Below, piece by piece: positions 1 to 8,039 of a stretch of 43,264 bases of DNA. Numbering within the stretch: the stretch's first letter is position 1; the number at the start of each line of letters is the position of its first letter. The position numbers and the translations under genes are program-made. This DNA is from Anaerolineae bacterium (GTDB lineage: Bacteria > Chloroflexota > Anaerolineae > DRVO01). The notes beneath the pieces are model-generated. The model was not told the origin of the DNA. It worked only from the letters and a program-made list of their open reading frames with translations, and searched no databases. The stretch spans positions 1 through 43,264 of the forward strand of contig JABLXR010000035.1 of NCBI GenBank assembly GCA_013178015.1, in the 5' to 3' direction.

Positions 1-2
1 AT

Positions 3-101
3 TGGACTCCGGCCGACGAGCAGTGGTGGTGGTCCATCAACAATCCCGACGTGGGCTCGCCCCGGGCGGCCTACATCGAGTTGCAGCGGATGGAGAAGTG
101 A
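3..101 (+). CDS. C-terminal fragment of an unidentified protein
   Basis: An open frame enters from before the window and ends at TGA 99-101. The visible 32 residues are rich in Trp (a WWW run) and end in YIELQRMEK. The fragment is too short to assign to a family. It is followed by 8 nt and then a CTGAT-type inverted repeat, the arrangement seen behind several other genes here, which supports this being a true gene end. Function is not recognisable. Confidence 0.5.
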   Translation, partial: WTPADEQWWWSINNPDVGSPRAAYIELQRMEK

Positions 102-108
102 GGGCATA

Positions 109-186
109 GAACGCTGATGACGCTGATCCTCGCTGATGAAGGAAGACAATGGGGGATCCGCGTAGATCAGCGTCTCATCGGCGGCC
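109..186. repeat. CTGAT-family inverted repeat, copy 1
   Basis: The left arm iterates an ACGCTGATG-like unit three times (109-142). The right arm (160-180) reads as its reverse complement when inverted (CGATGAGACGCTGATCTACG against CTGATGACGCTGATCCTCG). Related copies lie at 21160-21260 and 29061-29120. It sits just after the stop codon at 101. Confidence 0.75.
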
Positions 187-215
187 CCCACTCGGCCAAT
201 TGCGGGAGGGAACGC

Positions 216-530
216 ATGGATCCGTACGCAAGAGCCTATCGTGAGCGACCGGAGCGGTCTGGCTTGGGCATAGCTAGCTTTGTCATGGGGCTGATGTCGC
301 TGGCGGGCGCGTTCGTCGTCTTCGTGCTGATGCTGGCCCGAGTGGGGAGCAGGGTGCTTGTGGGCCTGGGGCTGTGCGGTGGCGGCATCTTCGCCCTGGT
401 GGGACTGGGCTTGGGCATCGCCGGCGCCATCCAGAGCCGAAACCGAGGGCTCGCAGTGCTGGGAGCCGTGTTCAACGGCCTGTTCATCTCCATCGGCAGC
501 ATTCTCCTCCTGGTGCTCCTGCTCCAGTAG
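216..530 (+). CDS. Small DUF4190-like membrane protein
   Basis: The protein has 104 aa with three hydrophobic segments (about residues 14-36, 42-64 and 76-102) separated by short polar stretches. The pattern of a Gly-rich helix, then LGLGIAGAIQSRNRGLAVLGAV, resembles the DUF4190 type of small membrane proteins, whose function is unknown. ATG 216 is chosen because GGGAGG at 204-209 is well spaced from it. An in-frame extension to 117 would run through the upstream CTGAT repeat and is unlikely. The next gene downstream has its own promoter. Confidence 0.7.
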   Translation: MDPYARAYRERPERSGLGIASFVMGLMSLAGAFVVFVLMLARVGSRVLVGLGLCGGGIFALVGLGLGIAGAIQSRNRGLAVLGAVFNGLFISIGSILLLVLLLQ

Positions 531-855
531 AGGATGCGACCTCGATTGCTCGCCATCACGTTCCCCCTGAGAGGCTGACGCCGAGAAAGATCAGCCGAAG
601 GAGCCGACGACGGCTAAGGAGTTCGCGCGCCCACGCGCGAGCGCGTCCTGGCGGCAGACGTTCCCGTCTCGGCGCTGCCGCGTCTGGGGCGCGGGTTTGT
701 GAGGTGAGTGGCTTGAGCCCAGCGAAGGACCCGAGTAGGGATCTGGCACGAGGACTCGTTTCCCGATCGCGAACCCTTGTGGGGCTTGAATCCGCCGCGC
801 TTTCCCCCTATGATGTGGCCCGTCCGCTATCATCCATTCTCAGGGGGGATCATAC
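531..855. other. Intergenic region with promoter, no gene seen
   Basis: No reading frame here has a convincing start, RBS or family resemblance. The 3' part carries the promoter at 786-814. The region around 619-643 is rich in GCGCG. Confidence 0.5.
786..814 (+). promoter_or_regulatory. Sigma70-like promoter of the 856 gene
   Basis: TTGAAT at 786-791, a 17-nt spacer and TATGAT at 809-814 make a near-consensus pair. The predicted transcription start near 821 leaves a leader of about 35 nt before ATG 856. A second TATCAT lies at 828-833 without a clear -35 box. Confidence 0.6.
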
Positions 856-1590
856 ATGTCCACACGAATGACCAGATACCTCGCGCTCTTCGCCGGCCTG
901 GCGCTGATCGTGGCCGGGCTGACCGTGCCCGTCTGGATGGCCTCCCCCGGCATCGGCGACATTCAGGCAGCGCAGATCCTCTACGATAGCCAGGCATTTC
1001 ACTGGTTATACGTCATAACCGTCATCGTTAGCTGCGTGCTCATCGCCCCGGTGATCGTGCTACTGGCCGTTCGCTTGTATCCTCTGCGTCCGGAGCTCTC
1101 TCTGGTGGGGGCTAGTGCCTTCCTTCTGGGCCTGATCTTGGAGGCGGCTGGCTCTGCGTCCTCTCTGGCCCGTTTCGGCGGAGCGGTGACCGGCGCCATG
1201 GAGGCCGATCCCCTGTGGATCTCCATCTACCACAGCCTGACGTCGCTCTACCTGGCGGTGGACTTTGCCGGGGTGGCGCTGATCTACGTGGCAGGGGTAC
1301 TGCTGGCTCTCGCCCTCTGGCGCCATCACCTCATCTCCTCTATCCTCCTTCTGCTGGCCGCGGTCGTCTTCGTGGTGGCCCTCTTCCTCCCGAGCTTCTA
1401 CAGCACCTTCACCCTGGCCGGCTCCATCGTCATCTTCGGCCTGGCCTATGGCGCCCTGGGCTATGCCACCGCAGACCTCGACAGCCGCGAGGAAGCCCTG
1501 CAGGAGACGGAGACCGAGGCCGCTGGCTTAAGGTCCTCAACCACGAGCCGCAGCCGCCGCTCGCGTCGTAGCAGCCGGCGCCGTCGCTGA
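856..1590 (+). CDS. Six-helix integral membrane protein with Arg/Ser-rich tail
   Basis: The protein has 244 aa. About six transmembrane segments span residues 8-215 (near 8-30, 50-75, 83-105, 128-155, 158-178 and 182-203). A polar, acidic stretch follows, and the end is strongly basic: the last 18 residues are nearly all Arg and Ser. The overall look is like DUF4386-type membrane proteins, but no diagnostic motif is seen and the assignment is weak. ATG 856 follows a GGGGGGAT Shine-Dalgarno and a good promoter at 786-814. The amidohydrolase gene begins 19 nt downstream with its own RBS, so the two probably form one operon. The basic tail would face the cytoplasm if the helix count is even. Confidence 0.75.
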   Translation: MSTRMTRYLALFAGLALIVAGLTVPVWMASPGIGDIQAAQILYDSQAFHWLYVITVIVSCVLIAPVIVLLAVRLYPLRPELSLVGASAFLLGLILEAAGSASSLARFGGAVTGAMEADPLWISIYHSLTSLYLAVDFAGVALIYVAGVLLALALWRHHLISSILLLLAAVVFVVALFLPSFYSTFTLAGSIVIFGLAYGALGYATADLDSREEALQETETEAAGLRSSTTSRSRRSRRSSRRRR

Positions 1591-1609
1591 CACGTCAGGA
1601 GGGCAAACG

Positions 1610-2497
1610 GTGAAGATCTGGGACTGCCACTGCCACGCCCAGGGCAACGAGACGGGCGATCAGGTCCTGAGGTGGATGGACGAGGCTGGGCTGGACCGCA
1701 TCTGCCTGTTCAGCCAGTATCCTCCGGGACGCTCCGCCGGCTCAGGCGTAGGACATAGTTCCTTCCGCCTCACCGGGCACCTGCGTCCCAACGATCGGGC
1801 TCAGGTCACCTATAGGCGGGAGGACGTCCGCGCCGCGGCCGACCACATCGCCGCCGTGCAAGCAGCCGACCCTGACCGCATCTTCGGGCTGCTCTGGGTC
1901 GAGCCCCGGACGCCGGGCATCCTGGAAGAGATCGAGTATGCCCTGGGGGACAGGAACCTTCGCGGGGTGAAGATGATCCCCGATCACTGGTCGCCCCTGG
2001 ACGAGATGATGTACCCGATCTACGAGAAGATGGAGGAGATGGGCAAGCCCATCCAGTTCCACTCGGGCATACTGTACGGGTTCGACGACAGCTCCCGCTT
2101 CTGCCGCCCTGTCCTCTACGAGGTGCTGGTGCACTTCCCCAAGCTCCGCTTCAGCCTGGCTCACATTGGCTGGCCCTGGGTGGACGAGTGCCTGGCGGTG
2201 TTCGGGCGCTTCCGTGCCGCCCGACGGGGCACCGATGAGGAGCCACAGATGTGGGTGGACACCTGCCGCGGCACCCCTGACGCCTGGCGCGAGGAGGCTC
2301 TGGCCAAAGCTGTGCCCTTCTGCGGCATGGACCACCTCATGTTCGGGGTGGACGCCTCACCTGAGCGGCTGCCTGAGAACGCGCCCGTGCATGTAGCCAA
2401 GGACCTGACCATCCTGCGCGGGGTCATGGGGCTGTCACAGGAGCAGATCGAGACCTTCTTCTGGGGCGCAGCGGCGAAGTTCTACGGTGATACGTGA
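1610..2497 (+). CDS. Amidohydrolase-2 family metal-dependent hydrolase
   Basis: The protein has 295 aa with a TIM-barrel amidohydrolase signature: DCHCH near the N-terminus (His7, His9), FHSG (His151), LAHIGWPW (His185) and GVDAS (Asp248). This set matches Amidohydro_2 enzymes, which hydrolyse or decarboxylate small cyclic or acid substrates; the substrate cannot be told. GTG 1610 is chosen for the AGGAGGG at 1597-1603. The last codons GGT GAT ACG TGA are part of the left arm of the inverted repeat 2486-2567, so the natural C-terminus has been set or altered by that element. It lies 19 nt after the membrane protein gene and is probably co-transcribed with it. Confidence 0.88.
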   Translation: MKIWDCHCHAQGNETGDQVLRWMDEAGLDRICLFSQYPPGRSAGSGVGHSSFRLTGHLRPNDRAQVTYRREDVRAAADHIAAVQAADPDRIFGLLWVEPRTPGILEEIEYALGDRNLRGVKMIPDHWSPLDEMMYPIYEKMEEMGKPIQFHSGILYGFDDSSRFCRPVLYEVLVHFPKLRFSLAHIGWPWVDECLAVFGRFRAARRGTDEEPQMWVDTCRGTPDAWREEALAKAVPFCGMDHLMFGVDASPERLPENAPVHVAKDLTILRGVMGLSQEQIETFFWGAAAKFYGDT

Positions 2498-2567
2498 TGC
2501 GTGACGCGTGATCCACCGCGCGCCGCGGCGCAGGATCACCTACCACGCGTCACGGGTCACGCATCAC
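2486..2567. repeat. GTGAYRC heptamer palindrome between convergent genes
   Basis: Heptamer units GTGATAC, GTGATGC, GTGACGC in the left arm (2487-2510) pair with the right arm (2544-2567). The 24-nt arms differ at three positions. The TGA stop of the upstream amidohydrolase (2495-2497) and the stop of the convergent deacetylase gene (2550-2552, minus strand) both lie inside the arms. A larger copy of the same family is at 41208-41315. Confidence 0.85.
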
Positions 2568-3446
2568 TTCCCGCGGTCTCCGGTAGCCGATCGAGATCAC
2601 CCCTGCTTCCTCCAGCGCGCGGGCCAGGTCGGGGTCGCTGAAGGTCTCCCAGTCGCCGGCTCTCTGCGCCAGGCGCGTCTCTCCCAGGATGGCGCGCGAC
2701 TCGGGCGTGGGCCGGCAGGGATGGTAGATCAGGTGGGTGAGCCCGGGCTCCAGGTTGCGCAGCACCTCGTGGTAGCGGGCACGGATGTCCTCCCCCGGCT
2801 GCATGTGCGGCATCACCAGGTGATCCACCAGGAGCAAGTCGCTAGTGCTCTCCAGAAGGCGCAGCCCGTGTACCAGGGCCTCCGCCTGCTGCGCCGGTAC
2901 ACCCTGTGCCATCACGGCCTCCTTGGTCAGGCGAGGCAGCATCACCGGAAGCCCAAACTCCCGGCCGAGGCCAAGGTACGGTTCCAGCAGCGATGGGTGA
3001 GCGATGGCGCCCATGTGCGTGTCTATGTGGGTGACGTCTATGCCCGCCCTCAAAGCGTGCTCCACCTGAGCCCGCATCTCTGCCACGGCGGCTCCGGGGT
3101 CCATGTGCGCGTGCAGCGGAGGTAGGTCAGGCCAGAGGTAGCCCTGGTCATCGAGGAGGCCACTGGTGGCGTCACGGGTGGAGACAGGCCCCCAGCGGTA
3201 GGTCTGCCACTCGCTGGTGAGGGTGAGGTGCACGCCTATGTCGGCCTCCGGATGGGCCTGGGCGAGTTGCGACAGGTGCAGGAACCAGGGGCAGGGAACC
3301 ATGACCGAGCCGCAGTTGACCACCCCTGCCGCCAGGATGTCCTCGAAGGCAGCGTTGGCGGCATGACACATCCCCAGGTCGTCGGCGTGAGCGATGACCA
3401 CGCGTTGTGAGGGATCGAATCCCAGCCTCTCCAATGCCGATGCCAT
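2550..3446 (-). CDS. YdjC/ChbG-like carbohydrate deacetylase
   Basis: The protein has 298 aa. The N-terminal AHADDLGMC gives the metal- and catalysis-linked Asp pair (Asp22/Asp23) of the YdjC/ChbG family; GVHLTLT (His73) and VTHIDTHMG (His140, His144) supply the His ligands. Family members deacetylate N-acetylated oligosaccharides such as chitobiose. ATG 3446 is preceded by GGAGG; a longer frame to 3677 lacks support. The last five residues (VMRDP) and the stop are encoded by the right arm of the 2486-2567 repeat. It may be expressed with the nitrilase and URO-D genes upstream, although 357 nt separate it from the former. Confidence 0.88.
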   Translation of the reverse strand: MASALERLGFDPSQRVVIAHADDLGMCHAANAAFEDILAAGVVNCGSVMVPCPWFLHLSQLAQAHPEADIGVHLTLTSEWQTYRWGPVSTRDATSGLLDDQGYLWPDLPPLHAHMDPGAAVAEMRAQVEHALRAGIDVTHIDTHMGAIAHPSLLEPYLGLGREFGLPVMLPRLTKEAVMAQGVPAQQAEALVHGLRLLESTSDLLLVDHLVMPHMQPGEDIRARYHEVLRNLEPGLTHLIYHPCRPTPESRAILGETRLAQRAGDWETFSDPDLARALEEAGVISIGYRRPREVMRDP

Positions 3447-3803
3447 GTTGACCTCCGACTGAACCGCGTAAGGTGTGTAGCGTCGGCGCAGTAGCCCTCG
3501 ACCGAGGTCGGGGCTAGTGGACCTGGCGGCCGGGTGTCCGCCTACGCGGACACGGGGCGGCAAGGGTCCCAGCGCGGGGGCGGGCCCCACAGGCATGGTA
3601 GTCCGTCGGCGGGGCGAATGCCCGGGGGTCGCCTTGACGCCGGCAGGCGCGATCTTTCGGCTGTGGGTCCGCAGCAATAGTTGCGGCCGCGCCGTTTCCG
3701 CTGGCCCCCTCTACGGCGAGCCCCCAGCCCACGAGCAGCGGGCTGTGCCTGAATGCTCGGGGGTTTTGGGGCGCGAGCTCGACCCGCGTCGCCTGAGCGG
3801 AGG
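3447..3803. other. GC-rich intergenic region, no convincing gene
   Basis: The open frames here have low-complexity, Arg/Pro/Ala-rich translations and no RBS-supported start. A short hairpin-like stretch (GGCGAATGCCCGGGGGTCGCC-type) lies near 3616-3637. On the minus strand TACACA near 3473-3478 could be a -10 box for the deacetylase, but the -35 is weak. Confidence 0.4.
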
Positions 3804-4682
3804 TCAATCCGTGGGCCGCACCAGGGCCCCGAAGACCTCCGGTCTGCGCGTCTGGAGGTTGAAGCAGGCCTGCCGCCGCCGCTCCGCCACCAGATCACCG
3901 TCCAGCTCTACCACCAGCAACTCCTCGGCGATGTCCTCGCTGCTCGACTCGGCCACCACTTGCCCCTTGGGGTCCACCACCAGGCAGCCGCCGGCGTGGT
4001 TGGCTTCCACCCCCTCGATGTCTAGAGCAGAGCGGCCCGCGGTGTTGCACACGGCGGCGTAGACGCCGTTGTCGTAGGCGCGGCAGGAGTGCACCATGCG
4101 CCAGTTCTCCTTCACCCGCCGCACCGCCTGCCTGCGCCCCTCCTCGTCCTCCGGCCAGGCGCCGAAGCGGGCGGCGTGGGGCGCCAGGATCAACTCCGCC
4201 CCGTCCACCGCCAGGCAGCGCGCCATCTCGGGGAAGTTGTTATCGTAGCAGATGATGATCCCGACCCGGGCAAAGGGCAGGTCGAGGACGGGCAGCTTCG
4301 TTCCCCCGCGGAAGAAGAAGTACTCGTCCGCCGAGAGGTGCACCTTGCGCTGCTTGCCCAGGTAACCCTCGGGGCCGACGATGAACTGGGTGTTGTAGTG
4401 GATGCCGCGGCCGTCCTCGGCGATGCCGGCGCAGATGAATAGGTCCAGGTCGCGGGCCAGGTCGACCAGGGAGCGGACGGCGTCGCCATCCGGCACCGGT
4501 TCCGCCTCCGCCACCATGCGGGCGTGTCCGGCGTGCCCGGTGATGCCCAGCTCCGGGAAGCAGACCAGGGCCGGTCCCTGCTCCTTGGCCCGGCGGGTCC
4601 ACTGGATGGTCGCCTCCAGGTTGGCGGCCTTTTGCCCCACTGGGCTGGCGTGCTGTACCAACGCGAGCCTGAACGTACGCAT
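3804..4682 (-). CDS. Carbon-nitrogen hydrolase (nitrilase superfamily)
   Basis: The protein has 292 aa. The Glu-Lys-Cys triad of the nitrilase superfamily is present: CFPELGITG (Glu44), QRKVHLS (Lys113) and IIICYDNNFPE (Cys145). Such enzymes hydrolyse amides, carbamoyl compounds or nitriles in the cytoplasm. The layout is most like N-carbamoyl-type amidases, but the substrate cannot be fixed. ATG 4682 is chosen because AGGGGGCGAA precedes it and the family core starts with FRLALVQ; a 15-residue extension would be made from repeat DNA. A palindromic repeat (4707-4791) separates it from the upstream URO-D family gene on the same strand. Confidence 0.88.
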   Translation of the reverse strand: MRTFRLALVQHASPVGQKAANLEATIQWTRRAKEQGPALVCFPELGITGHAGHARMVAEAEPVPDGDAVRSLVDLARDLDLFICAGIAEDGRGIHYNTQFIVGPEGYLGKQRKVHLSADEYFFFRGGTKLPVLDLPFARVGIIICYDNNFPEMARCLAVDGAELILAPHAARFGAWPEDEEGRRQAVRRVKENWRMVHSCRAYDNGVYAAVCNTAGRSALDIEGVEANHAGGCLVVDPKGQVVAESSSEDIAEELLVVELDGDLVAERRRQACFNLQTRRPEVFGALVRPTD

Positions 4683-4706
4683 TTCGCCCCCTGGGGGAGA
4701 GGGGGT

Positions 4707-4806
4707 GACACGGAGAGGGGGAGACACCGCACACCGTCAGTGCCCAGTGTCACGCCGTCTCCCTATCTCCCTCTCTCCCCCTCTCCGTGTCTCCGCGTCT
4801 CTGTGG
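4707..4806. repeat. GGAGACACGGAG-type inverted repeat
   Basis: An 18-nt arm at 4707-4724 (GACACGGAGAGGGGGAGA) has its exact reverse complement at 4774-4791. The right half continues to 4806 with GCCACAGAGACGCGGAGAC on the minus strand, ending directly at the TAG stop of the 4807-5925 gene. Related GAGACACGGAG pieces occur at 38822-38850 and 38929-38946. Confidence 0.8.
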
Positions 4807-5925
4807 CTATCCCGGCCGACCGCCCAGGCTGCTCACATCGAAATCCCGGGCGGCGTGGAAGCAGGCGATGATGTTCTCCACCGAGGTGTCGGGCTGGATC
4901 ACGTTGGACGGGAAGACCACCAATCCGCCATTGTAGCCGCACTTGCGGATGAGGTGCAGCACCTCCTGGCGCACTTCCTCCGGGGTGCCGTAGGGGAGGG
5001 TGCGCTGCAGGCTGATGCCGCCATGGATGGTGATCTTGTCGCCCCAGCGCCGCTTGACCTCGACTGGGTCCATGCACTCCGGCTGCACCGGGTTGATGAC
5101 GTTGAACCCGATCTCTACCAGGTCATCCATCAGGTCCATGACGTTGCCATCGCTATGGATGAAGAAGAAGACGTCCGGGTTGATGGCGCGGCAGTCCTCG
5201 ATCAGCTTGGCCATGCGAGGCTTATCCACTTCACGCCATGATTTGGGGCCCATGATGATGCGGTCCTGCATGGCGATGTCCCCGGTGACACCGATCTGGT
5301 CCACCCCGGCGCGCACGGCCCGCTTACAGATCTCGCCGTAGAGGGCGTAGAAGCGGTCGTAGATGGCTTCCAGGATGTCCCGGTTGATGAGGTAGTCGGC
5401 CAGGAGGTTATCCATGCCCCGCAGCTCCCAGGCGTCGCGGTAGGGGTTGCCGACGCCGGCGCTCACGTAGAACTGCTGCTCCTTGAGCTCCGCCACCCGC
5501 TGGGCGTAGTTCTCGGGCTCCACGATGTCGTCTAGGCTGGGCCAGGGATAAGCCTCCACGTCCGCCACGGACTGGGCGTTCTCCAGGGGGCCGCTCATCC
5601 ACTCGGAGTACCAGCCGCCCTCGCCGATACGGTAGCGCACGCCCCAAGGGTCCTCGTAGGTGCGATCATCTATCCAGACCACGGGCCGGCCCGGCAGGGG
5701 GCCCGGCCGCAGTTCGGCCCGCTTCTCGTACTCGGGCCTGGCAATCCAGGGAGTGAGGCCGGCCCACCCCTCGATGCCGAGTTCCTTGAGGACCACGTCC
5801 CAGTCGTCGGTATGGTAGTGCTCCTTGAGGCGCTGCTGCACTTCGTGGTGGAACCAGCCATCGGTAGGGGTGTGGTCCGGGATCTCGTGATTGAGCGCCG
5901 CTAGAATCCGCTCTCTCGGGGTCAT
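4807..5925 (-). CDS. Uroporphyrinogen decarboxylase (URO-D) family protein
   Basis: The protein has 372 aa and starts MTPRERILAALNHEIPDHTP, the usual start of the URO-D/MtaA branch, which includes corrinoid-dependent methyltransferases and proteins unrelated to heme synthesis. FFFIHSDGNV and INPVQPEC supply a His and a Cys in the positions where the methyltransferase branch binds zinc, and IHGGIS follows. No heme genes are nearby, so a methyltransferase-like or unknown role is more likely than true heme synthesis. ATG 5925 has GAGGAG 5 nt upstream. A TACAAT box on the minus strand at 5979-5984 is a candidate -10. Confidence 0.87.
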   Translation of the reverse strand: MTPRERILAALNHEIPDHTPTDGWFHHEVQQRLKEHYHTDDWDVVLKELGIEGWAGLTPWIARPEYEKRAELRPGPLPGRPVVWIDDRTYEDPWGVRYRIGEGGWYSEWMSGPLENAQSVADVEAYPWPSLDDIVEPENYAQRVAELKEQQFYVSAGVGNPYRDAWELRGMDNLLADYLINRDILEAIYDRFYALYGEICKRAVRAGVDQIGVTGDIAMQDRIIMGPKSWREVDKPRMAKLIEDCRAINPDVFFFIHSDGNVMDLMDDLVEIGFNVINPVQPECMDPVEVKRRWGDKITIHGGISLQRTLPYGTPEEVRQEVLHLIRKCGYNGGLVVFPSNVIQPDTSVENIIACFHAARDFDVSSLGGRPG

Positions 5926-5978
5926 CTTTGCTCCTCTCTGGGACCAGGAGGCCTGGGTCGCATTCCAGACTTATCCCC

Positions 5979-5984
5979 ATTGTA
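5979..5984 (-). promoter_or_regulatory. Candidate -10 box for the URO-D family gene
   Basis: TACAAT on the minus strand lies 54 nt before ATG 5925. The -35 region (TGGCAA with a 16-nt spacer) is weak. Confidence 0.35.
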
Positions 5985-6089
5985 TCGCCGTGGGCCCTGG
6001 TTGCCAGTGAGGGGCAGCACACCTGGGGATGGTAGGTGACCGAGTGATGTAGCCAGGAATGTGAACATCCATGTACAGAGACAGTGCCA

Positions 6090-6413
6090 CTAGGCACTCC
6101 GTCTCTGCTTCAGTTCACGCAGCCGAGCCATCACCGGTGGTCCGCCCAGCTCCTGACGCAGTCGCTCAACCTCAGATGCCTGCCGCGCCAACTGACTCTC
6201 GATATCCTCGGCGTGGTCGCTGTAGTACGCCAGCGCTGAGAACACCTGGCCTAAGGTGAGGTATGGGCGCTGGTACTGGAGCTCCCAAGGGCTCCAGCCC
6301 CAGGCGATGTGCTCTGCCACCAGCTCGATGACCTTCATAGTCGTGCCGGCGATAATGGGCACGCCTTCTTCGTCCAACACTATGTGCTTGCAGCCGGTCT
6401 CTGGCATTGCCAT
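6090..6413 (-). CDS. DUF433 domain protein, orphan antitoxin-like
   Basis: The protein has 107 aa. Residues 10-70 match the DUF433 pattern: IVLDEEGVPIIAGTTMKVIELVAEHIAWGWSP, then a Tyr-Leu-Thr-Leu step and a helix with ALAYY. DUF433 is a winged-helix-like domain found in antitoxins that often pair with a PIN-like DUF5615 toxin. The C-terminal 40 residues look like a charged helix. GGAGG lies 9 nt upstream of ATG 6413 (ATG 6407 is an alternative). No toxin gene is adjacent: the downstream 164 nt have no gene and the next frame is the URO-D family gene. It may be a solitary regulator. Confidence 0.8.
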   Translation of the reverse strand: MAMPETGCKHIVLDEEGVPIIAGTTMKVIELVAEHIAWGWSPWELQYQRPYLTLGQVFSALAYYSDHAEDIESQLARQASEVERLRQELGGPPVMARLRELKQRRSA

Positions 6414-6743
6414 GCGCCGCCACCTCCAATCCGGCCCACGCTAGGACCTGACTGCATAGTATCACCTATGAGCACCGGCCGCCACGGCTCAGCTTATCAG
6501 GGCGATTCCGTCTTCGCTGGCTCAGGTGCCCCTTTGAGAAGTCCGCGCCTCATAGGCGCGGGTTGATGCGCCCTCTACATCTCCAAGCGGCGCCCTGGCG
6601 CGCGTGGGCGCGCGCACCCCTCAGCGATTTGGGGCGGCCGAGGCAGAAGGTGCAGTCGGCCTGCTCTACGCGGTGAGTTTCCCCCGGCGAGCGTGCTATA
6701 ATGCGCCCCAAGAGCCGTGGTGGCACAAGGAACAGGAGCGCAC
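6414..6743. other. Divergent intergenic region
   Basis: The region lies between the divergent DUF433 and asnS genes. It holds the asnS -10 box at 6697-6702 and a small hairpin CGCGCC-TCATA-GGCGCG near 6544-6560. No gene is seen. Confidence 0.5.
6697..6702 (+). promoter_or_regulatory. -10 box of asnS
   Basis: A perfect TATAAT, preceded by GTGC, lies 41 nt before ATG 6744, giving a leader of about 35 nt. The -35 region (TGAGTT, 17-nt spacer) is weak. Confidence 0.55.
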
Positions 6744-8039
6744 ATGGACAAACAGACCTACATCCGCGACGTGGCGGAGCACGTGGGGGAGGAGATCGTC
6801 GTCAGGGGCTGGCTCTACAACCGCACCGATAAGGGGCGCCTCCAGTTCCTTCAGGTGCGCGACGGCAGCGGCGTCATCCAGGCCGTCGTCTTCCAGAAGA
6901 ACGTCTCCGCCGAGGCCTTCGAGGCCGCCGCTCGGCTCACTCAGGAGTCCTCAATCGTGGTTCGGGGCACCGTCCGCCAGGACGAGCGCGCCCCAGGGGG
7001 CTACGAGCTGGACGTCTCCGACCTCCGGGTGGTGCACCAGGCTCAGGAGTACCCCATCCAGCCCAAGGAACACGGGGTGGACTTCCTCATGGAGTGGCGC
7101 CACCTGTGGATCCGCACCCCCACCCAGGCCGCCATCCTGCGGGTGCGCGCCCACATCATCCGTGCCATCCGGGAGTACCTGGACACTCACGGGTTCATCA
7201 ACGCCGACACCCCCGTGATCACCCCCTCGGCCTGCGAGGGCACCACCACCCTTTTCGGGCTGGAGTACTTCGACACCTCCGCCTACCTCACCCAGAGCGG
7301 GCAGCTCTACAACGAAGCCACCGCCATGGCCCTGGGCAAGGTCTACGCCTTCGGCCCCACCTTCCGGGCGGAGAAGTCCAAGACCCGCCGGCACCTGACC
7401 GAGTTCTGGATGGTGGAGCCGGAGATGGCCTACGTGGACCTCGAGGGCAACATGGAGGTGATGGAGGAGTTCGTCACCCACGTGGTGCGCAGCACCCTGG
7501 CGAACTGCGCCGCCGAGCTCAAGGAGCTTGGGCGCGACACCACCGCCCTGGAACGCATCGAGCCGCCCTTCCCCCGCCTCCAGTACGACGAGGCGGTGAA
7601 GCTGCTCAACCAGTGGGGCGTGCCTATGGAGTGGGGCGATGACTTCGGCGCCCCCCAGGAGACGGCCATCGGAGAGCATTTCGACAAGCCGGTGATGGTG
7701 CACCGCTACCCCAGTGCCATAAAGGCCTTCTATATGCAGCCCGACCCCGACCGGCCCGAGCTCTCCCTTTCGGTGGACATGATCGCCGCCGAGGGCTACG
7801 GGGAGATCATCGGCGGGGGTCAGCGCATCCACGACCTGGAACTCCTGGAGAGGCGCCTGGAGGAGCACAACCTCCCCCGCGAGCCCTATGAGTGGTACCT
7901 GGACCTGCGACGCTACGGCTCCGTGCCCCACTCCGGGTTCGGGCTGGGCATCGAGCGTACGGTGGCCTGGATCACGGGCGTGCACCACATCCGAGAGACT
8001 ATCCCCTTCCCCCGGACCCTGGGGAGGGTGTGGCCGTAG
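6744..8039 (+). CDS. asnS: Asparaginyl-tRNA synthetase
   Basis: The protein has 431 aa, the usual bacterial AsnRS length. It charges tRNA-Asn with asparagine in the cytoplasm. An N-terminal OB-fold anticodon-binding domain (about residues 1-105, with [13 protein letters not shown] and FLQVRDGSG) is followed by a class II catalytic core: motif 2 [21 protein letters not shown], then GEIIGGGQR, and motif 3 [15 protein letters not shown]. It ends in [11 protein letters not shown], typical of AsnRS rather than AspRS, and no GAD insertion is present. ATG 6744 follows CAGGAGCG; an in-frame GTG at 6717 would start inside the leader. A clear -10 box lies at 6697-6702. Confidence 0.97.
   Translation: MDKQTYIRDVAEHVGEEIVVRGWLYNRTDKGRLQFLQVRDGSGVIQAVVFQKNVSAEAFEAAARLTQESSIVVRGTVRQDERAPGGYELDVSDLRVVHQAQEYPIQPKEHGVDFLMEWRHLWIRTPTQAAILRVRAHIIRAIREYLDTHGFINADTPVITPSACEGTTTLFGLEYFDTSAYLTQSGQLYNEATAMALGKVYAFGPTFRAEKSKTRRHLTEFWMVEPEMAYVDLEGNMEVMEEFVTHVVRSTLANCAAELKELGRDTTALERIEPPFPRLQYDEAVKLLNQWGVPMEWGDDFGAPQETAIGEHFDKPVMVHRYPSAIKAFYMQPDPDRPELSLSVDMIAAEGYGEIIGGGQRIHDLELLERRLEEHNLPREPYEWYLDLRRYGSVPHSGFGLGIERTVAWITGVHHIRETIPFPRTLGRVWP

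Noticed and set aside
591-833. 80-codon minus-strand frame
   Set aside because: No RBS, and it overlaps the promoter of the 856 gene; the composition is like other GC-driven chance frames.
2486-2567. CRISPR-like array from the regular heptamers
   Set aside because: Units are 7 nt without spacers and are mirrored; there is no repeat-spacer structure and no cas gene in the window.
3402-3425. GGATCGAATCC resembling a tRNA T-loop
   Set aside because: It lies inside the N-terminal coding part of the YdjC-like gene, and no cloverleaf or acceptor stem surrounds it.
3514-3807. 97-codon minus-strand frame
   Set aside because: Low-complexity Ala/Arg/Pro translation, no RBS, no family resemblance; it only reflects high GC.
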